Source: Thermothelomyces thermophilus ATCC 42464
Lineage: Eukaryota; Ascomycota; Sordariomycetes; Sordariales; Chaetomiaceae
Direction of reading: 5' to 3'
NCBI RefSeq assembly: GCF_000226095.1
Contig: NC_016472.1
Location: 2,418,001-2,482,000 of the forward strand
Length of the DNA: 64,000 bases
A program made the position numbers and the translations under genes. The notes under the pieces were generated by a model that was given only the letters and a program-made list of their open reading frames with translations, made no database searches and was not told the DNA's origin. Each line of letters begins with the position of its first letter. Positions within the stretch are counted from its first letter, which is position 1. Shown here piece after piece: positions 1-11,326 of this stretch.

Positions 1-1167
1 TGCGTCCGGGTTGGCTCGCGCGAAACACTCGCCGTCACTGATGCCGCCGACCGGCACGTAGACCTTTTGACAAGGGCATGGCGATTACGGATTCGATCGA
101 GAGAATAACCCAATGGACAGCACTCTCCGACATCATGACTTCACCGACCGACTCCCCTCACCACCCTTCCCGACCAGCCGCAGCGGGCAGCGGAAGCGGC
201 TCGAGCACTGCTGTTAACCTGTCCTTTTCTTTCTTAAGGGAACGGGGTCTCCCGGAGTCCGTTCGAATCAAGAACCACCGAGGACTGACGGCAGGCATGA
301 TCAGTTCGCCAAGGTCATCGACCTCACCGTCGGTCCTGTCCCGTCGCCCGGCGAGTGCCACCAGATGGCGGCGGACGATGACGTAGCTCGAGAGCCCTGG
401 CCGACGCGCCAACGACAACACCAACAAAGCCGGCGACAAGAAGACCGGCGCACACCACCTTCCGTGCCGCCTAAACGCCACGGGACCACCGCGAACCCAA
501 CCGCCGCTGATCCGGACGCAGTCCTGGCGCGCCCAAGCCCCCCCCCCCCCCCCCGGGGGGTCGTCCTCTCTTTCTTCCAGTTCAGGATGGCCGGGAGTGC
601 TCTCGTCATCAACCATATCGCCATCGTCAACGTCATCGTCGTCGGTGTTCATCGTCGTCGGAAGATCTGGCTTGGCTTCTCTGGGTGTTCCCTGCTGTTG
701 GTGCTAGTAACTTCCAATCCCAAACCAGCACGCCCGCCCGATCGCCACCTGCTCCTCAACCCTGTCGTGACGTTCCAGGCTTGCTGAGGAGCGCCATCGT
801 CGTCTGCTCCTGCGTCTCGCATAACGACCGACCGCCTGCGCACGCATCCTCGTCCCGCCCGCCGAACCCAGGCGCCGTTGGTTCGGTAATAGCAGTAGCA
901 AGACAAGTTCGATCCCTTTACTTCCGCTGACGACGGCAATCCGACGCTGGGGCAGAGGTGGAAGGTAGCATAGCTTCGGCGGCGCGGTCTGGGGTCCCGA
1001 GCGGGATACGCTTCTGTCGCTGTCGGCTGCCTACCCTGCGCAGAGTAATCCTCCAGCCGTCCTCGAGAGAGACCGCGGTGAGATGGGAGAGTTCGAGCGA
1101 CTTCTTCTGTTGGAGGGCCTCAAGGGCCTGGGAAAGGGACAGATCGCTCTCGGTGACCGGTTCGAGC
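1..1167 (-). CDS. Possible 3' part of an unassigned gene (fragmentary exons)
   Basis: Two stretches on the minus strand read like protein. From about 1167 down to about 945 an open frame follows a good acceptor (ATCATCAG) and encodes a polar helical segment containing SLSQALEALQQKKSLELS and then SLEDGWRITLRR; a possible donor (GTAGGC) lies near 1043. A second piece, about 70 down to 1, follows a possible acceptor and reads VYVPVGGISDGECFARANPD, running off the window. I could not connect them through the low-complexity stretch between, which holds a C/G homopolymer run at about 538-560 and many Arg/Gly-rich frames. I recognise no family. The pieces may belong to one gene whose 3' end lies outside the window, to two genes, or be chance open frames. 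Confidence 0.25.
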
Positions 1168-2007
1168 TCTGATGATATCCAAGTTACGAGGGAAAGGGGA
1201 AAGGGGAAGAGTTGACTAGCGGACGGCTACGCTGGGGGCTTGCGTTAATACATATTTGAACAGAAATGCTGCAATTCGTGACTGTGACGGCTGTGCTGAC
1301 GGCCGTCATTGAAGGGAGTGATCTACGCGGTCCTGAGAGAAGCACAGGAGCCGACTCAGCCTCAGTTGCACAACAGTCGACTTGTGCTGTTTTTCCGGAG
1401 ATATCGAGCGATGGGATTGGGGCGTACGGGTTTTGTGTGATGAGACAGGGGGGGAGCGTGGGATGACTGAGATGGCGCTGACCACAAACCAAAAAGGAAC
1501 GCAGGACGGTATACGCTGTTGATGATAAGTGATTAACTACCTCTTTCCGTCTTATCTGAGGCTGATACACTCCACCTCGAAATGTGTGTGGGTATGCTTC
1601 TGGCGCGCTAGGTGACGATGCATGTATACGACGGCGTCTCGAGGGGCAATATGCATGCCCACGGGAACGTACATTAGTAATGGTCCCTTCAGCCTAAGGC
1701 GTGCTTCTCTCCTCTCTCTCTGGACCCAGCTGCCTACTTTTTATGGAATGGCATATGCCCTTGCAGCCAATAGGTCCAACCCGGTTAAATGCAGGATTCC
1801 CCAAAGGCAACCAGTCGTGACCCACGCAATGGGCAGACAAAGAAGACCTGCCGTCGTCTTTTTGAGGTGGTATATATAAGTAAGGTATGGAAGTCCCCAA
1901 ACCCGAGCCGCCTCCTACTATTATAAGTCGACTCGCTCGACGGAAATCCCCAGTTGTTGAGACTCGACGGTAAGGAATCACAACTCATTAACATCTAATT
2001 AGTCAAC
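1168..2007. other. Intergenic region upstream of the oxidoreductase gene
   Basis: No convincing coding sequence. Open frames here are short and lack family motifs. The last 150 bases hold a TATA-like box and a pyrimidine-rich leader for the gene starting at 2008. Confidence 0.5.
1871..1879 (+). promoter_or_regulatory. TATA-like box for the oxidoreductase gene
   Basis: TATATATAA stands about 130 bp before the start codon at 2008, a usual TATA distance for a fungal gene. It is called from sequence and position only. Confidence 0.4.
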
Positions 2008-3652
2008 ATGGCGCCCATCAAGGTCGGGATCGTGGGCTACGGCTTCGCGACAAAGTGCTTTCATCTGCCCTACATTCTGCCCAACCCAGAGCTCGAAGTC
2101 TACGCCTTCCTGCAGCGGGCGGCGCCTCCCAGCGACCCGTCAGAGACACCGCGCTGGGGCCATTGCACTATTGACTTCCCCCAGGCGAAGCACTACCGGA
2201 CGGCGGAGGAGTTTTTCGCCGACGAGCTGATTGAACTGGTGGTCGTGTGCACGAGTACGGCGCACGGGGAGTATGCCGAGAGGGCTCTGGTCGCGGGAAA
2301 ACACGGTGGGTGGGCGATTCGATCATCTGAGACGCGGACAACGTCACGTGTCTGGTTTGGAGTCGCCGATGCTAACCAGGCGCGATTTGTTTTGATCGAA
2401 ACCAAACAGTGGTCGTTGAGAAACCTTTCGTCAACACTAGTGCCGAGGCCGACAGGCTGATCGCGCTGGCTAGGGAAAAGGGCAAGATCTTGACCGTGTT
2501 TCACAGTTAGTGGATTCACCAGAGACCTACCGACACAGTTGTCTTGCCCAGTTTGGTAATGACTGAGTTGTACCTTGCAGATCGCAGGTTCGACAGCGAC
2601 TTCCGCACTCTCCACCACCTCGTGACCCACGGTGCCCTCGGTGATATCCTTGAGGCAGATATCCACTTCGACTACCCGGATCCTAGCTGGATATCCGGAT
2701 GGACGATGAAAGAGTATACCCCTGGGCAGGGGATGACGTTCGCGCTAGGTGAGAGCCGGCTGTTCGAAGTGATGAAGGATGGAGGGGGCAGTGTCCATAC
2801 GGTCCTCCGTTAAAGGGAGGGGGAAAGGAGGGACGGCTCGATGACTGACTGACCTGACCTGTCCAGGCACGCACACTCTGGATCAAGCACTGTACCTGTT
2901 TGGGCGCCCATCCTCAGTAACAGGTTTCTTTCGTTCCAACCGCGGCATTGATAGTGAGGTTGACGACACCCACACCATCATTCTTCGTATGTCAAATTCG
3001 TCCTTCTTGGGTGCTCGTGGCGGCTCTTGGCGCGCGTTGGGAGCCCCTTCTGAGACAATGGCCATGCTCTCGATGCCCCAATGAGGAAAGGAACGACTAA
3101 CGTTGCTGCTGTTGGACCAGAGTATTACGGCGAGCAGAAGAACCTGCTGGTAACGGTGAAGACGGCCATCGTCACAAACATGAAGGACCAACTGCGCTTC
3201 TTTGTCCGTGGCAACAAGGGCACCTACCTCAAGGCAAACAACACCCCGCATCCCCACACTTGCTGTCTCTCCGATTATCAGGCGTTGCTAATGCCGGTGA
3301 TACATACATACAGTTTGGAACGTGTCCCCAAGAAAGCCAGGCCACTGCGGCCCCGGGCGAACCAGCAACGAGCCCCGACTTTGGCGTCGAGGACGAGCGG
3401 ATCTGGGGTACGCTGACGACTACGGCCGAGTTCGACCCCAAGACTCAGCAGTTCGATGAGCAGAGCAAGAAGTATGTTGGCAAGTACCCCAGTCTCCGAG
3501 GCTGGTACAGGGGGTACTATGAGAATGTCTCGGCTGCCATTCTCGGCAGGGAAGAGGTTCTGGTCAAGCCCGAGACGGCAAGAGACGGCTTGAGGATCAT
3601 CGAGTTGGCGAGGGAATCTCACGAGAAGGGGTGTACCGTTCCTTGGTCATAG
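2008..3652 (+). CDS. Gfo/Idh/MocA-family NAD(P)-dependent oxidoreductase, 377 aa
   Basis: Exons 2008-2305, 2410-2505, 2581-2748, 2867-2986, 3121-3233 and 3314-3652 give 377 residues, normal for the family. The N-terminus is a Rossmann dinucleotide fold (KVGIVGYGFATKCFHLPY). The family motif EKP, bearing the lysine that works in catalysis, is restored by splicing intron 1 (VVVEKPFVNTS). Further family marks are FHNRRFDSDFRTL, GTHTLDQALYLFGRP and, near the end, WYRGYYENV. The protein should be a soluble dehydrogenase or reductase of sugars or related polyols; the substrate cannot be told from sequence. Introns 1-4 are GT-AG. The fifth (3234-3313) needs a GC donor (AAG|GCAAAC) to keep YLK joined to FGTCPQESQ. 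The start codon follows AGTCAAC, a good fungal context. Confidence 0.9.
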
Positions 3653-5905
3653 TGTAGTGAACAGTGTAAGCCCGAGATGCGAGGCTCTCAGGATACACCC
3701 CGATGGGGTATGGACCTCTCGGATTTTCCGGGCCGCCGCCGATCCACGCCCACGAGAGCCGGACGCACACATCGGCGTATGTGCATGTATGTACGGTACC
3801 GGTAGGTCCGGTCATTGGTAGATGCTTCCCCCATAACTAGCATAGCTCGTTGCGGGCATGCAATGTCTATCGTTCTCTGTCTGAAGTCAGCCCGTTCATC
3901 CCCGGCGCTTCCGTTGGCTGCCATGTGGGCGCTATAAAAAAAAGAATTAATGGACAGGCCCGATGTCCAGATCGTCAGCGTACCAGTGTGCGCAGCTTTC
4001 AGCAGGGCGCAGTGGAGTGTATGCAGGGAATAGCGTACGGGTATTGTAACCATGGCCGAGCAGAGCACCGGGATTCGGCTCGCGGTCACCGGGGGTGGAA
4101 AGGGAATCGCCACTTGTGATAGGCCGCTGCCGATGCACGGCGACCCTGCTTGCGTCCATCGAGCGTGCGCCACTACCCGAAGTTGGACAGGTGCATGCTG
4201 CACATCCGTGGTGCCGCGAAACTCGGTCGAGGTTCATCAACTACTAGCGTGGTAATCTCGAGCTGAAGAAGAATTGATCGTCGCGGTCTATTGCGTGGAT
4301 GCAGAACCCGGCAGAGGAATTCTAGGCCAGCCCATCTGGCTGAAAGAGGAGGGAGGTGCTGGAAACTAAGGCACGTCCGATCGGACAGACGATCCCTACG
4401 GAGTACTGGGTGCGTGGCGTGCTTGACTGGCCAAAACAAGCAAACAGGAGCTGAGGAGTGGTGAGACATGATCGACGTGCGGGCTTGCGTTGCGGACACT
4501 AATCCAGTTACCAGTTCCTGTGTTTTCAATCCGTCTCTCATTACTTCGTACACAGGCAAAGACTAGACCTTCCCACCTCTCTTGCTGAGCGCAGCCTGCT
4601 TTCGCATGACGTCAAGTTTGAGCGAAGTGAAGGCCAAGAACAGCCGAGCGGGATTGACCTGAGACTGGTGGTGCCGGCCAGGGCTGTAGGCGAGATGCGC
4701 AGCTCGCGGAAAATCATTGGTGCCCAAAAAAAGGGCGAAAATTGGAGTTGGGAGGGCGAGGACCAGATACCGGGGAGGAGGGATTGCAACTTGGGACTCG
4801 ATTGGCCGAGCCCAATCTGTCGGCTCGATGCGCGAGGGCTTGGTGGCGTAGGAGGGTTGCCTAAGTCGATGAAAAAGGTTGTGAGAAGATGCGATGGCTT
4901 GCAGAATCGAGCGCAGGTGTGGCAGATGGACGCGCAGGGAATCTCCACAACCGTTTGGGCCCGACAGGGCGGGGCACGATTTGCGAGCAGGCCAGAGGCC
5001 CCATGCAACAGCCAATCAGAAGCCTCCGATCTCAAACAACCAATCGTTCTCCTGCCATGGAAAGGTCCTGCCAACCGTTCGATTTCATCAGACTAACACA
5101 GTAGTGTATACGGAGTACGAGTCGCAAGCTGCTGCAAGGTGTCGAAGTACGACTCTTTATTTTATTTTATTTTATTTTTTTATTTTTTTTTTTTGCGATG
5201 ACTGTCAAGACTGCTCTTTCCCCTCTCCTTTCCCCCTCTTTCCCTCCCCCCCCCTTTCACCCCGGCAGGCACTGAACCGTTTTAGTATTGTCTGAGATGA
5301 CGGGCTGCAGGAACAAACAAGGACCACCACGACCGAGCCAACAACTCTTCGCCGCTTCCATGCAACCTTGTTGTTGGTAGCCGGCACCCAGCGTCGCAGA
5401 GCAGTCAGCCTACCCGGACAGAAGGAGGGGGATTCGCGTGCGCTCCATGCGGCATGATGCATACATTAATTGGCGGTACATATCGTACAGGCCTAGCCCT
5501 GACAACGCAATATCATGGCTTACGCCCCCATTCTCCCCCCACCGCTGCCCATCCTTATGAATGGGCGCTGCAGCTGAACTGTGTGCCTGTCGGGTGGGAT
5601 GAAATCTGTTGCTCGGAGTGGAAGCTCCTCGTGCTCCCGTGCCCCTTGCCTTGTCTCACCCCACACGTTCGTTGAGTGCCGTGAGAACGAGACGTTCGGC
5701 TCGGAGGGCAGCCTCGGGCCACTCGCAGCCTTAGATAACCCCCACCCGCGCCTGTTCCTTCTCTTCTCCCCCTCTTGAGTAGCCAGACATCTTGAAGGTC
5801 TTTTAGTCCCGGCGCAGCGGTCGAGGGCGGGCCTGGGCGGTGGTCCTTTGTCACCCACCCCCTCCTCCCTCTCCATCCGACAGCTAGGCCATACCGCCAT
5901 CCAAG
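3653..5905. other. Intergenic region between the oxidoreductase and the bZIP gene
   Basis: About 2.25 kb with no convincing gene: open frames on both strands lack motifs and look like shadows. It holds two copies of TACGGAGTAC (4397-4406, 5109-5118), a T-rich run at about 5157-5195 and a pyrimidine-rich stretch at about 5212-5265. The right half is probably the promoter and leader of the bZIP gene. Confidence 0.5.
5157..5195. repeat. T-rich low-complexity tract
   Basis: Repeats of TTTTA merge into a long T run, in the presumed upstream region of the bZIP gene. Such poly(dA:dT) tracts often leave promoters nucleosome-poor; that role is inferred. Confidence 0.6.
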
Positions 5906-7798
5906 ATGGACCATACGATGATGAACCCGGCGACATATGCGAACTCGGGGATGGAGAGCGAGGGTTATGGTTCGGTCGGGCATCTGCACCACCTTTCCTC
6001 GGATGATTCGCTGCCGCTCGTCAGCTGGGGACTGGAGAACGACGGCGGCCGCGGGTCCATGGCACAGTTCCAGCAAGCAGCCGTCCCGTCTGACTGGCCT
6101 AAGCAGCTGCATACGGCCGCAGGCACTCCGAGCACGGTCGAGCCATCCACTCCGGCCCTGCAGCAGTACGTCCCGCGGCTGACGGCGGATTGGTGCCAGC
6201 AGTCCCCGTTTGACGACGGCAGTTTTGACGACTGGTCCCAGCCGGAGTCGGTACCCTGGGACCCGGGCGCAGCGGTTTCCAGCGCCAACGGGCAAGCTGC
6301 ACCAGTGGGCGGATCCACTCTTCCGCTGAACCACGGCGATGGCAACTGCAACTGCAACGGCAACTGCAACGGTAACTGCAACGGCAACTGCAACGGCAAC
6401 TGCAGAAGCAACAGTAACAATAGCAGCAGGAACAATGGGAACAACGGAAACCCCAACCCCAACCATAGCCACATCAACAACAACATCAACAACAGCAACA
6501 ACAGCAACAACCACAACAACAATGCCGACTCGGTGCAACCGCCGCTCGAATCCGAAGCAACTTCGGGCCTGTTCTCGGCTGAGTGGCACTCGGACGAGCT
6601 GGCGCAGTCGCGCGAATATCAGCTCCAGCTGACGAGCGACTACGGCGTCACCGACGGGAGAAAGCGGAGGGAATGGCGCGACTCGGACGACAGCCACAGG
6701 GTGCTGAGCAGGAAACGCTCACGCATCTCCCTCCAGACCCAGGGTCTCGACGCGGCCGAGTTCCCGAGGTACACGCCCCATCATACCCTGCTCGGGCGGA
6801 ACTCTTTTTCCTCCGCCAGCCACGCCACATCCGCCCCCAACAGCGCTATGGCCCTGTCATTTGACTCGGCCGACGCGTACCCCTCCAATGGTGCCGGCGG
6901 TGACATGACCAACACCCCGGCGAGCCCCGAGGACGACGGCCTGAGGAGCGTCAAGGGGACGAGCCCTAAACGGAGCACTGTCCGGCGCGTCAGCAGCGCA
7001 ACCACGGTTTCCACCACATCCCCGGCGAGTCCCACCCCGCAAAATAACAACTTTCACCAATACCACCATTACCACCACCAACACCAACCCCCAAGCCCGG
7101 AGTCGCCTTCTAGCCCAGCCGGGACGAACGCAACAGAAGCACCGAGCACCCCAGTCCCGGCCAGCACGATGGCAACAGCAACGGAAACAGCAACGGCGTC
7201 GACATCAGCATCAGCAACGACAACGCCAACAACGCCGACGACGACGACGCCGACGACACCCACCGGCACCAGCACCAGCCGGAAGAAGCCGGCGATCCGG
7301 GCGCGCAACCGGGCGGCGGCGTCGCGATACCGGGCCAAGACGCAGGCGGCGTCGGCCCAGCTCGAGGCGGACGAGCGCGAGGCGAGCGCGCGGCACCAGA
7401 CGCTGCTGGCGCGCGCCGGCCAGCTGCGCGACGAGGTCTTTGCTCTCAAGAACGAGCTCCTCCGCCACGCCGACTGCGAGTGCCCCCTCATCCGCGGCTA
7501 CCTGACCCACGCGGCCGAACGCGCGTGCGCCGGCCTCGGCCTCGGCCTCGGCACCACCACCGCCGCCGCCGCCGCAGCAGCATCAGCCGCCAGTACCGCC
7601 ACCACACCGACGGGCACCAACCCGGGGCCCCTGGTCGGCCCCCCTCCCGTGCATAACCCCGTGCCCATGTCCATGTCCATGTCCATGTCCATGCCCGTTC
7701 CCGTCCCCGTCACCATGTCCATGCCCCTGCGTAGCCCGGGAACTGGGATCGCGGTTTCCGGGCCCGGTGGGCAGAGGGGTCGGTTGAATGGCGAATGA
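5906..7798 (+). CDS. bZIP transcription factor, 630 aa, single exon
   Basis: One uninterrupted frame of 630 codons. The DNA-binding basic region begins near residue 459 and reads RARNRAAASRYRAKTQ, with the invariant Asn and Arg eight apart (about N468 and R476). The leucine zipper follows to about residue 525, then the motif HADCECPLIRGYL, which I recall directly after the zipper in some fungal bZIPs. Low complexity dominates the rest: an Asn/Cys/Gly repeat around residues 145-170, poly-Asn to about 205, a His/Gln/Pro block near 370-390, a Thr-rich stretch before the basic region, an Ala-rich run and an MS repeat near residues 587-595. It should act as a nuclear homo- or heterodimer on a CRE- or AP-1-like site. 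Target genes and exact subfamily are unknown. The start is the first ATG of the frame. Confidence 0.88.
   Translation: MDHTMMNPATYANSGMESEGYGSVGHLHHLSSDDSLPLVSWGLENDGGRGSMAQFQQAAVPSDWPKQLHTAAGTPSTVEPSTPALQQYVPRLTADWCQQSPFDDGSFDDWSQPESVPWDPGAAVSSANGQAAPVGGSTLPLNHGDGNCNCNGNCNGNCNGNCNGNCRSNSNNSSRNNGNNGNPNPNHSHINNNINNSNNSNNHNNNADSVQPPLESEATSGLFSAEWHSDELAQSREYQLQLTSDYGVTDGRKRREWRDSDDSHRVLSRKRSRISLQTQGLDAAEFPRYTPHHTLLGRNSFSSASHATSAPNSAMALSFDSADAYPSNGAGGDMTNTPASPEDDGLRSVKGTSPKRSTVRRVSSATTVSTTSPASPTPQNNNFHQYHHYHHQHQPPSPESPSSPAGTNATEAPSTPVPASTMATATETATASTSASATTTPTTPTTTTPTTPTGTSTSRKKPAIRARNRAAASRYRAKTQAASAQLEADEREASARHQTLLARAGQLRDEVFALKNELLRHADCECPLIRGYLTHAAERACAGLGLGLGTTTAAAAAAASAASTATTPTGTNPGPLVGPPPVHNPVPMSMSMSMSMPVPVPVTMSMPLRSPGTGIAVSGPGGQRGRLNGE
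6339..6525 (+). repeat. In-frame Asn/Cys/Gly trinucleotide-derived repeat in the bZIP gene
   Basis: A roughly 190 bp stretch built from AAC, TGC and GGC codons gives alternating Asn, Cys and Gly, then poly-Asn. The complementary strand is also open and Ala/Val-rich, a sign of simple-repeat origin. It probably varies in length between strains. Confidence 0.7.
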
Positions 7799-8382
7799 TT
7801 GCGGCCCCCGGCCAGTCAACTGTTGTTGTTGTTGTTATTGTTAACATGAACCCCGAAGAGGGAACATGTCAACAAGACAAGAACAACGAAACCAAAAAAA
7901 AGACAGAAAAACGTTTTCTTACCTTGACGAAGGACGCCGAGCCTGCTACCGGGAAGCGGTACGTGGTAGGCATTGCTTTTATGGGGCGTTTGTTGACGAA
8001 AAAAAAAGGGGGGGGTGGGGTGGACGGGAGTGGAAGGCGGGGAAGAGGCAGGTGTTCCACCTCTTATGCACTAACTTGGTGTGTCGACGTCGTGTGTTTG
8101 GTCTGAGGGGTTGTTGGCTCCTTCTGGCCGTGACAGCCGATCCTTCTTTCATCTTCCCTTCTTCCTCATTATTTTTCCTCCTGAATCGGCGCGGGGAGAA
8201 GATTCACGGTCATGGTTCTCGGAATGTATGTGACGTAATGAGGAATGGCCCGACGACGACGACCGGAATCATTGGGTGGGCGTTCACGTGACGGAGAGGT
8301 TTTTTTTTAGGGGGGGGTCTCATTGTTTTCTCTGTCTTTCTTCTTATTACGTTGATTTTTCCTTTGTTGTTGTTTCCCATCA

Positions 8383-8404
8383 TTCTCTCTCTCTCTCTCT
8401 CTCT
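8383..8404. repeat. (CT)n microsatellite
   Basis: About eleven uninterrupted CT units in the region downstream of the bZIP gene. Confidence 0.85.
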
Positions 8405-9820
8405 TCTTTGTCGTGTGGAACGCTAATCAGTCAGGGGATGGGGTGTTCCGTCTTCCCGGATACGTTGATCATGGCAGCCCCGGTACTTACTGTATGATAG
8501 GTGCCTTGACATGCCGGTAGGGTCCTTGCATGCTGGTATCCGGCCCCGTCGTGGAGCTTTTCACCGGACGTCCACGATGTCGAGAGAAAATAATGGAGGG
8601 GGAATGCAGATGGACTACGCCGCTCCGGATCGCGCACAGGCTGATTCGATTAAATAATTAGTAGTAGCCAGAGCTTGAGGCGTATCCGGGTCGGGTATAA
8701 TTATAGTAGGCTATCAATAAATTGCCCTTGTCAGCTTGGTGCTTTCTTGTGCTTTACCTTTTTAAGTGATTATTTCATCCTTGTAGGAAGACCTGAGTGA
8801 CAGTTTGGGACTGAGAGTCTCGCAGAAGGGCGGACTGATGGTCTGGCAGGGGGAGGATTGATTAATTGTAAGGGATGAGAGAAAGTAGGGGACGAACAAA
8901 AACAATTGAAGGTCAAAAGTGCCTCCCTTCTGTAAAAGTTGTGCGTTAGGATCAAGTCAGCCTTAGGTGGCGAAGATATTCGTCAAGAGGACGCGGTACA
9001 ATTCAAGATTGTCATAACTGGCGGGAAACGCTGTATGCGGCAGTAGCGGGTAATAATAAGGACGGCTATACACCCATTCCTCGTGAGAGCCCTCTGCAAC
9101 GGAGACGGCCAGGTCCCGTCACTGTGTGCTGAGGAAAATGTGCGATACCAGTGAGAGCAAGTCTCCTCTCTTTTTATAAACGCGTGTGGGAGGGAGCAGC
9201 AGGGACCTGGGAGTTGGGGTGGGAACTGGGTCACATGAATCTGCCGTGAGGTCTGATCGGCCTTCGGACACTAGAGCAAGGTGGTGGGTACGACGGGAAA
9301 ACCACAAACCAGAGATGGAGGTCGCGTGCCCAGCTCGTGATTTCATTGCGCAGTTTGCATCTGCCGCATGTGAAACCGCTAATGGAATGGATGGACGTAC
9401 ATGTAATATGTACATTTTGTGGATGTATACACGCTATCATCTTCCATTGTGAACATGTTCAACTGGAATGCGAATTGCTTCTCGTAGGTCGGGGATCTGG
9501 TTCTCTTGCATTGTTCGGTTGTCTGTATCTCGGAGACCATTTTACGTCCCCAGTATGATTATATGCGCAATGACGACATCGGCACAACCTATTCAGCCGC
9601 TAGACGGTCCAAACAGGAGGCTTCTTCTAGCTTTGACCGCTCTCGGAGCATCGCAGCCCGCGGGTGAAAGCTTCACAGTTGCTAATCAAAACAGTTCCCT
9701 TGGTCAAGCGAGTTCATGCTGCATCCTCCCTATATCCTTTTTGAAACTGGGGTGGCCGGCTGCATCCCGCAGCCTTTGGGCCTTCTCTTTACTCTGGAAG
9801 TTTCCATGTAAGTCGGACAC

Positions 9821-9959
9821 TGCTACAGCATGGTCAGATATGCTGCAGTGGTCAACTATCCACAGCGGTATGAGCGCTGTGGCAGGCACTCCTGGAACTC
9901 TCGTATGAGCCTCAGAAGCTCAGTCAGATCCGACCCACTGGTAGTCAAATCCTGTAACA
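9821..9959 (+). mobile_element. Small LTR-like repeat, copy C (139 bp, TG...CA ends, 5-bp target duplication)
   Basis: The segment begins TGCTACAG and ends CTGTAACA, so its ends are imperfect inverted repeats of TGYTACAG. It is flanked on both sides by GACAC, a perfect 5-bp target-site duplication. TG...CA ends plus a 5-bp duplication are the signature of an LTR integrase product, so this looks like a solo LTR or a very small non-autonomous relative. It shares both ends and internal blocks with the copies at 12505-12761 and 16733-16967 but is shorter. It has no coding capacity and is a fossil. Confidence 0.6.
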
Positions 9960-9965
9960 GACACG

Positions 9966-10000
9966 GTGTGTGTGTGTGTGTGTGTGCGCGCGTGCGTGCG
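9966..10000. repeat. (TG)n / (CG)(TG) microsatellite
   Basis: A TG run of about ten units passes into alternating purine-pyrimidine GCGCGCGTGCGTGCG, directly after the LTR-like repeat at 9821-9959. Such sequence can form left-handed DNA. Confidence 0.85.
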
Positions 10001-10201
10001 GGTATGATGAGTTTGGCTTACATTAACTGCGCCGGTCTGGAGGTGGGGGAGTCCGTAGGCGGTCTCATCAACTTGGGAAGTAGAGAATAGGTACCAGGTA
10101 GGTAGGGAGTGCGGGAGTGGTGGTGGATGGTCGGCCTTGTCTGCTGCTCTACACCCCTGCATCCCTCCCTCTCTCCCTTTCTCTCCCTACCTCCTCAAAC
10201 T

Positions 10202-11326
10202 CTAATTGGCGGCGGCTTGAGACCGCCAGTTGTTAGAGGCCATGATGGACCTCTGCTTCTCCGTCGGCTCGCCCCGTGCCGGCCTCTTGTGGCCCTCCTG
10301 CCCCCCCTGCCCCTCTCGCCTGGCATTCTCCTGCCGCCTGCCCAAGGGCGCCCCCGGGGCGGCCGAGCTCCGCCAGTTGTGGCCATAATTGGTCCCCTCT
10401 AGTTCGAAGGCCGGGCCCTTGCTCCTCGCCAGCGACACGCGCAGGGTGCCGCCGCCCTTGATCGGCTTGCCGTTTAGCTCCCTCATGGCACGCTCGGCCT
10501 CGTCGGCGGAGCTGAAGTCGACAAAGCAGTAATGGTGATTGCCGGGAATCGCCCGGGTTTCGGCACGCGGGGTGATGCGCTTGCCGATGGCGACACTGGG
10601 GAGAAGTTAATATGTTGGGTAAGTCTCGAGAGCCGGCAGCCAAACGTTCCCAGATTTAAAGTTTCAAATAATAGTAAGGGAAGAATACAAAGATTTCTGG
10701 ACCAGGGGATTAAGGTTAGGTAAGGTAATCAAAGTCACGTACTACTCGTAGCCAGCTAGGATCTCCTGCATCTCGGCGTCGTGCTGCGGCTGGTTGGCCA
10801 TCTTGCCCAGGCCGCCGATGTACAGCTGAGTTATTTCCGTGCTGCGCTGGCGCCGGCTGTTCAGGTGACGGAGGGCGCCGTAGGGGCCCTGCTCCCCGTC
10901 TTCGGCCGCCGCGGGCCTGTCCGTCGCATCGTTCCCTCGCCAGTCACCCCAGCGCTGGAAAGTGGGAGTGTAGCCGTCACCGCCGGTCCGGTCATTTGCG
11001 CCGCGGCGAGACGGGGTGGACGACGACGACTTGGGGTGGCAGGGGCCGACCTTGAGCGGGCGGTTGAAGAGTGAGCTGCCGGGAAGGGAGCCCAGCGCCC
11101 GGTCGGCCTCGTCGCGGGTGCGGAACTCGGCGAAGCAGTAGCCCGGGTTCCTGCCGCTGACGGGGTCGATGGAGATGTGCAGCTTCTCGAACGAGTCGAC
11201 GAACCCGGCCTGGCGCAGCAGGTCTACGACGTCATCCGGCTGCACCGAGTAGAGAAGATTGCCCAGGTAGATGCGGCGCCCCTCAGCGAGCGCATCGCGC
11301 TGCTGCCCTTCAACGCCGGCGCCCAT
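10202..11326 (-). CDS. Two-RRM RNA-binding protein, 324 aa
   Basis: Exons 11326-10746 and 10595-10202 encode 324 residues; intron 10596-10745 is GT-AG. The first RRM (about residues 15-100) has RNP2-like RRIYLGNLLYSV and RNP1-like NPGYCFAEFRTRDEADRAL. The second (about 165-265) has TQLYIGGLGKMA and HHYCFVDFSSADEAERAM, and is only continuous after splicing. Between them is a polar linker; the C-terminal tail of about 55 residues is rich in Arg, Gly and Gln. The layout suggests an mRNA- or snRNA-associated protein, perhaps a splicing or translation factor, but I cannot name an orthologue. The start codon is the first ATG in frame and lies about 15 residues before the first RRM. Confidence 0.85.

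Larger units (their letters stand above)
7799..10201. other. Intergenic region between the bZIP gene and the RRM gene
   Basis: About 2.4 kb without a supported gene. It holds CT and GT microsatellites and a small LTR-like repeat at 9821-9959. Both flanking genes end here, so it should contain both 3' UTRs. Open frames on either strand lack recognisable domains. Confidence 0.5.

Noticed and set aside
4541-5074. A 177-codon minus-strand frame and overlapping plus-strand frames upstream of the bZIP gene.
   Set aside because: No motif, no splice signals and no start context. Probably promoter sequence.
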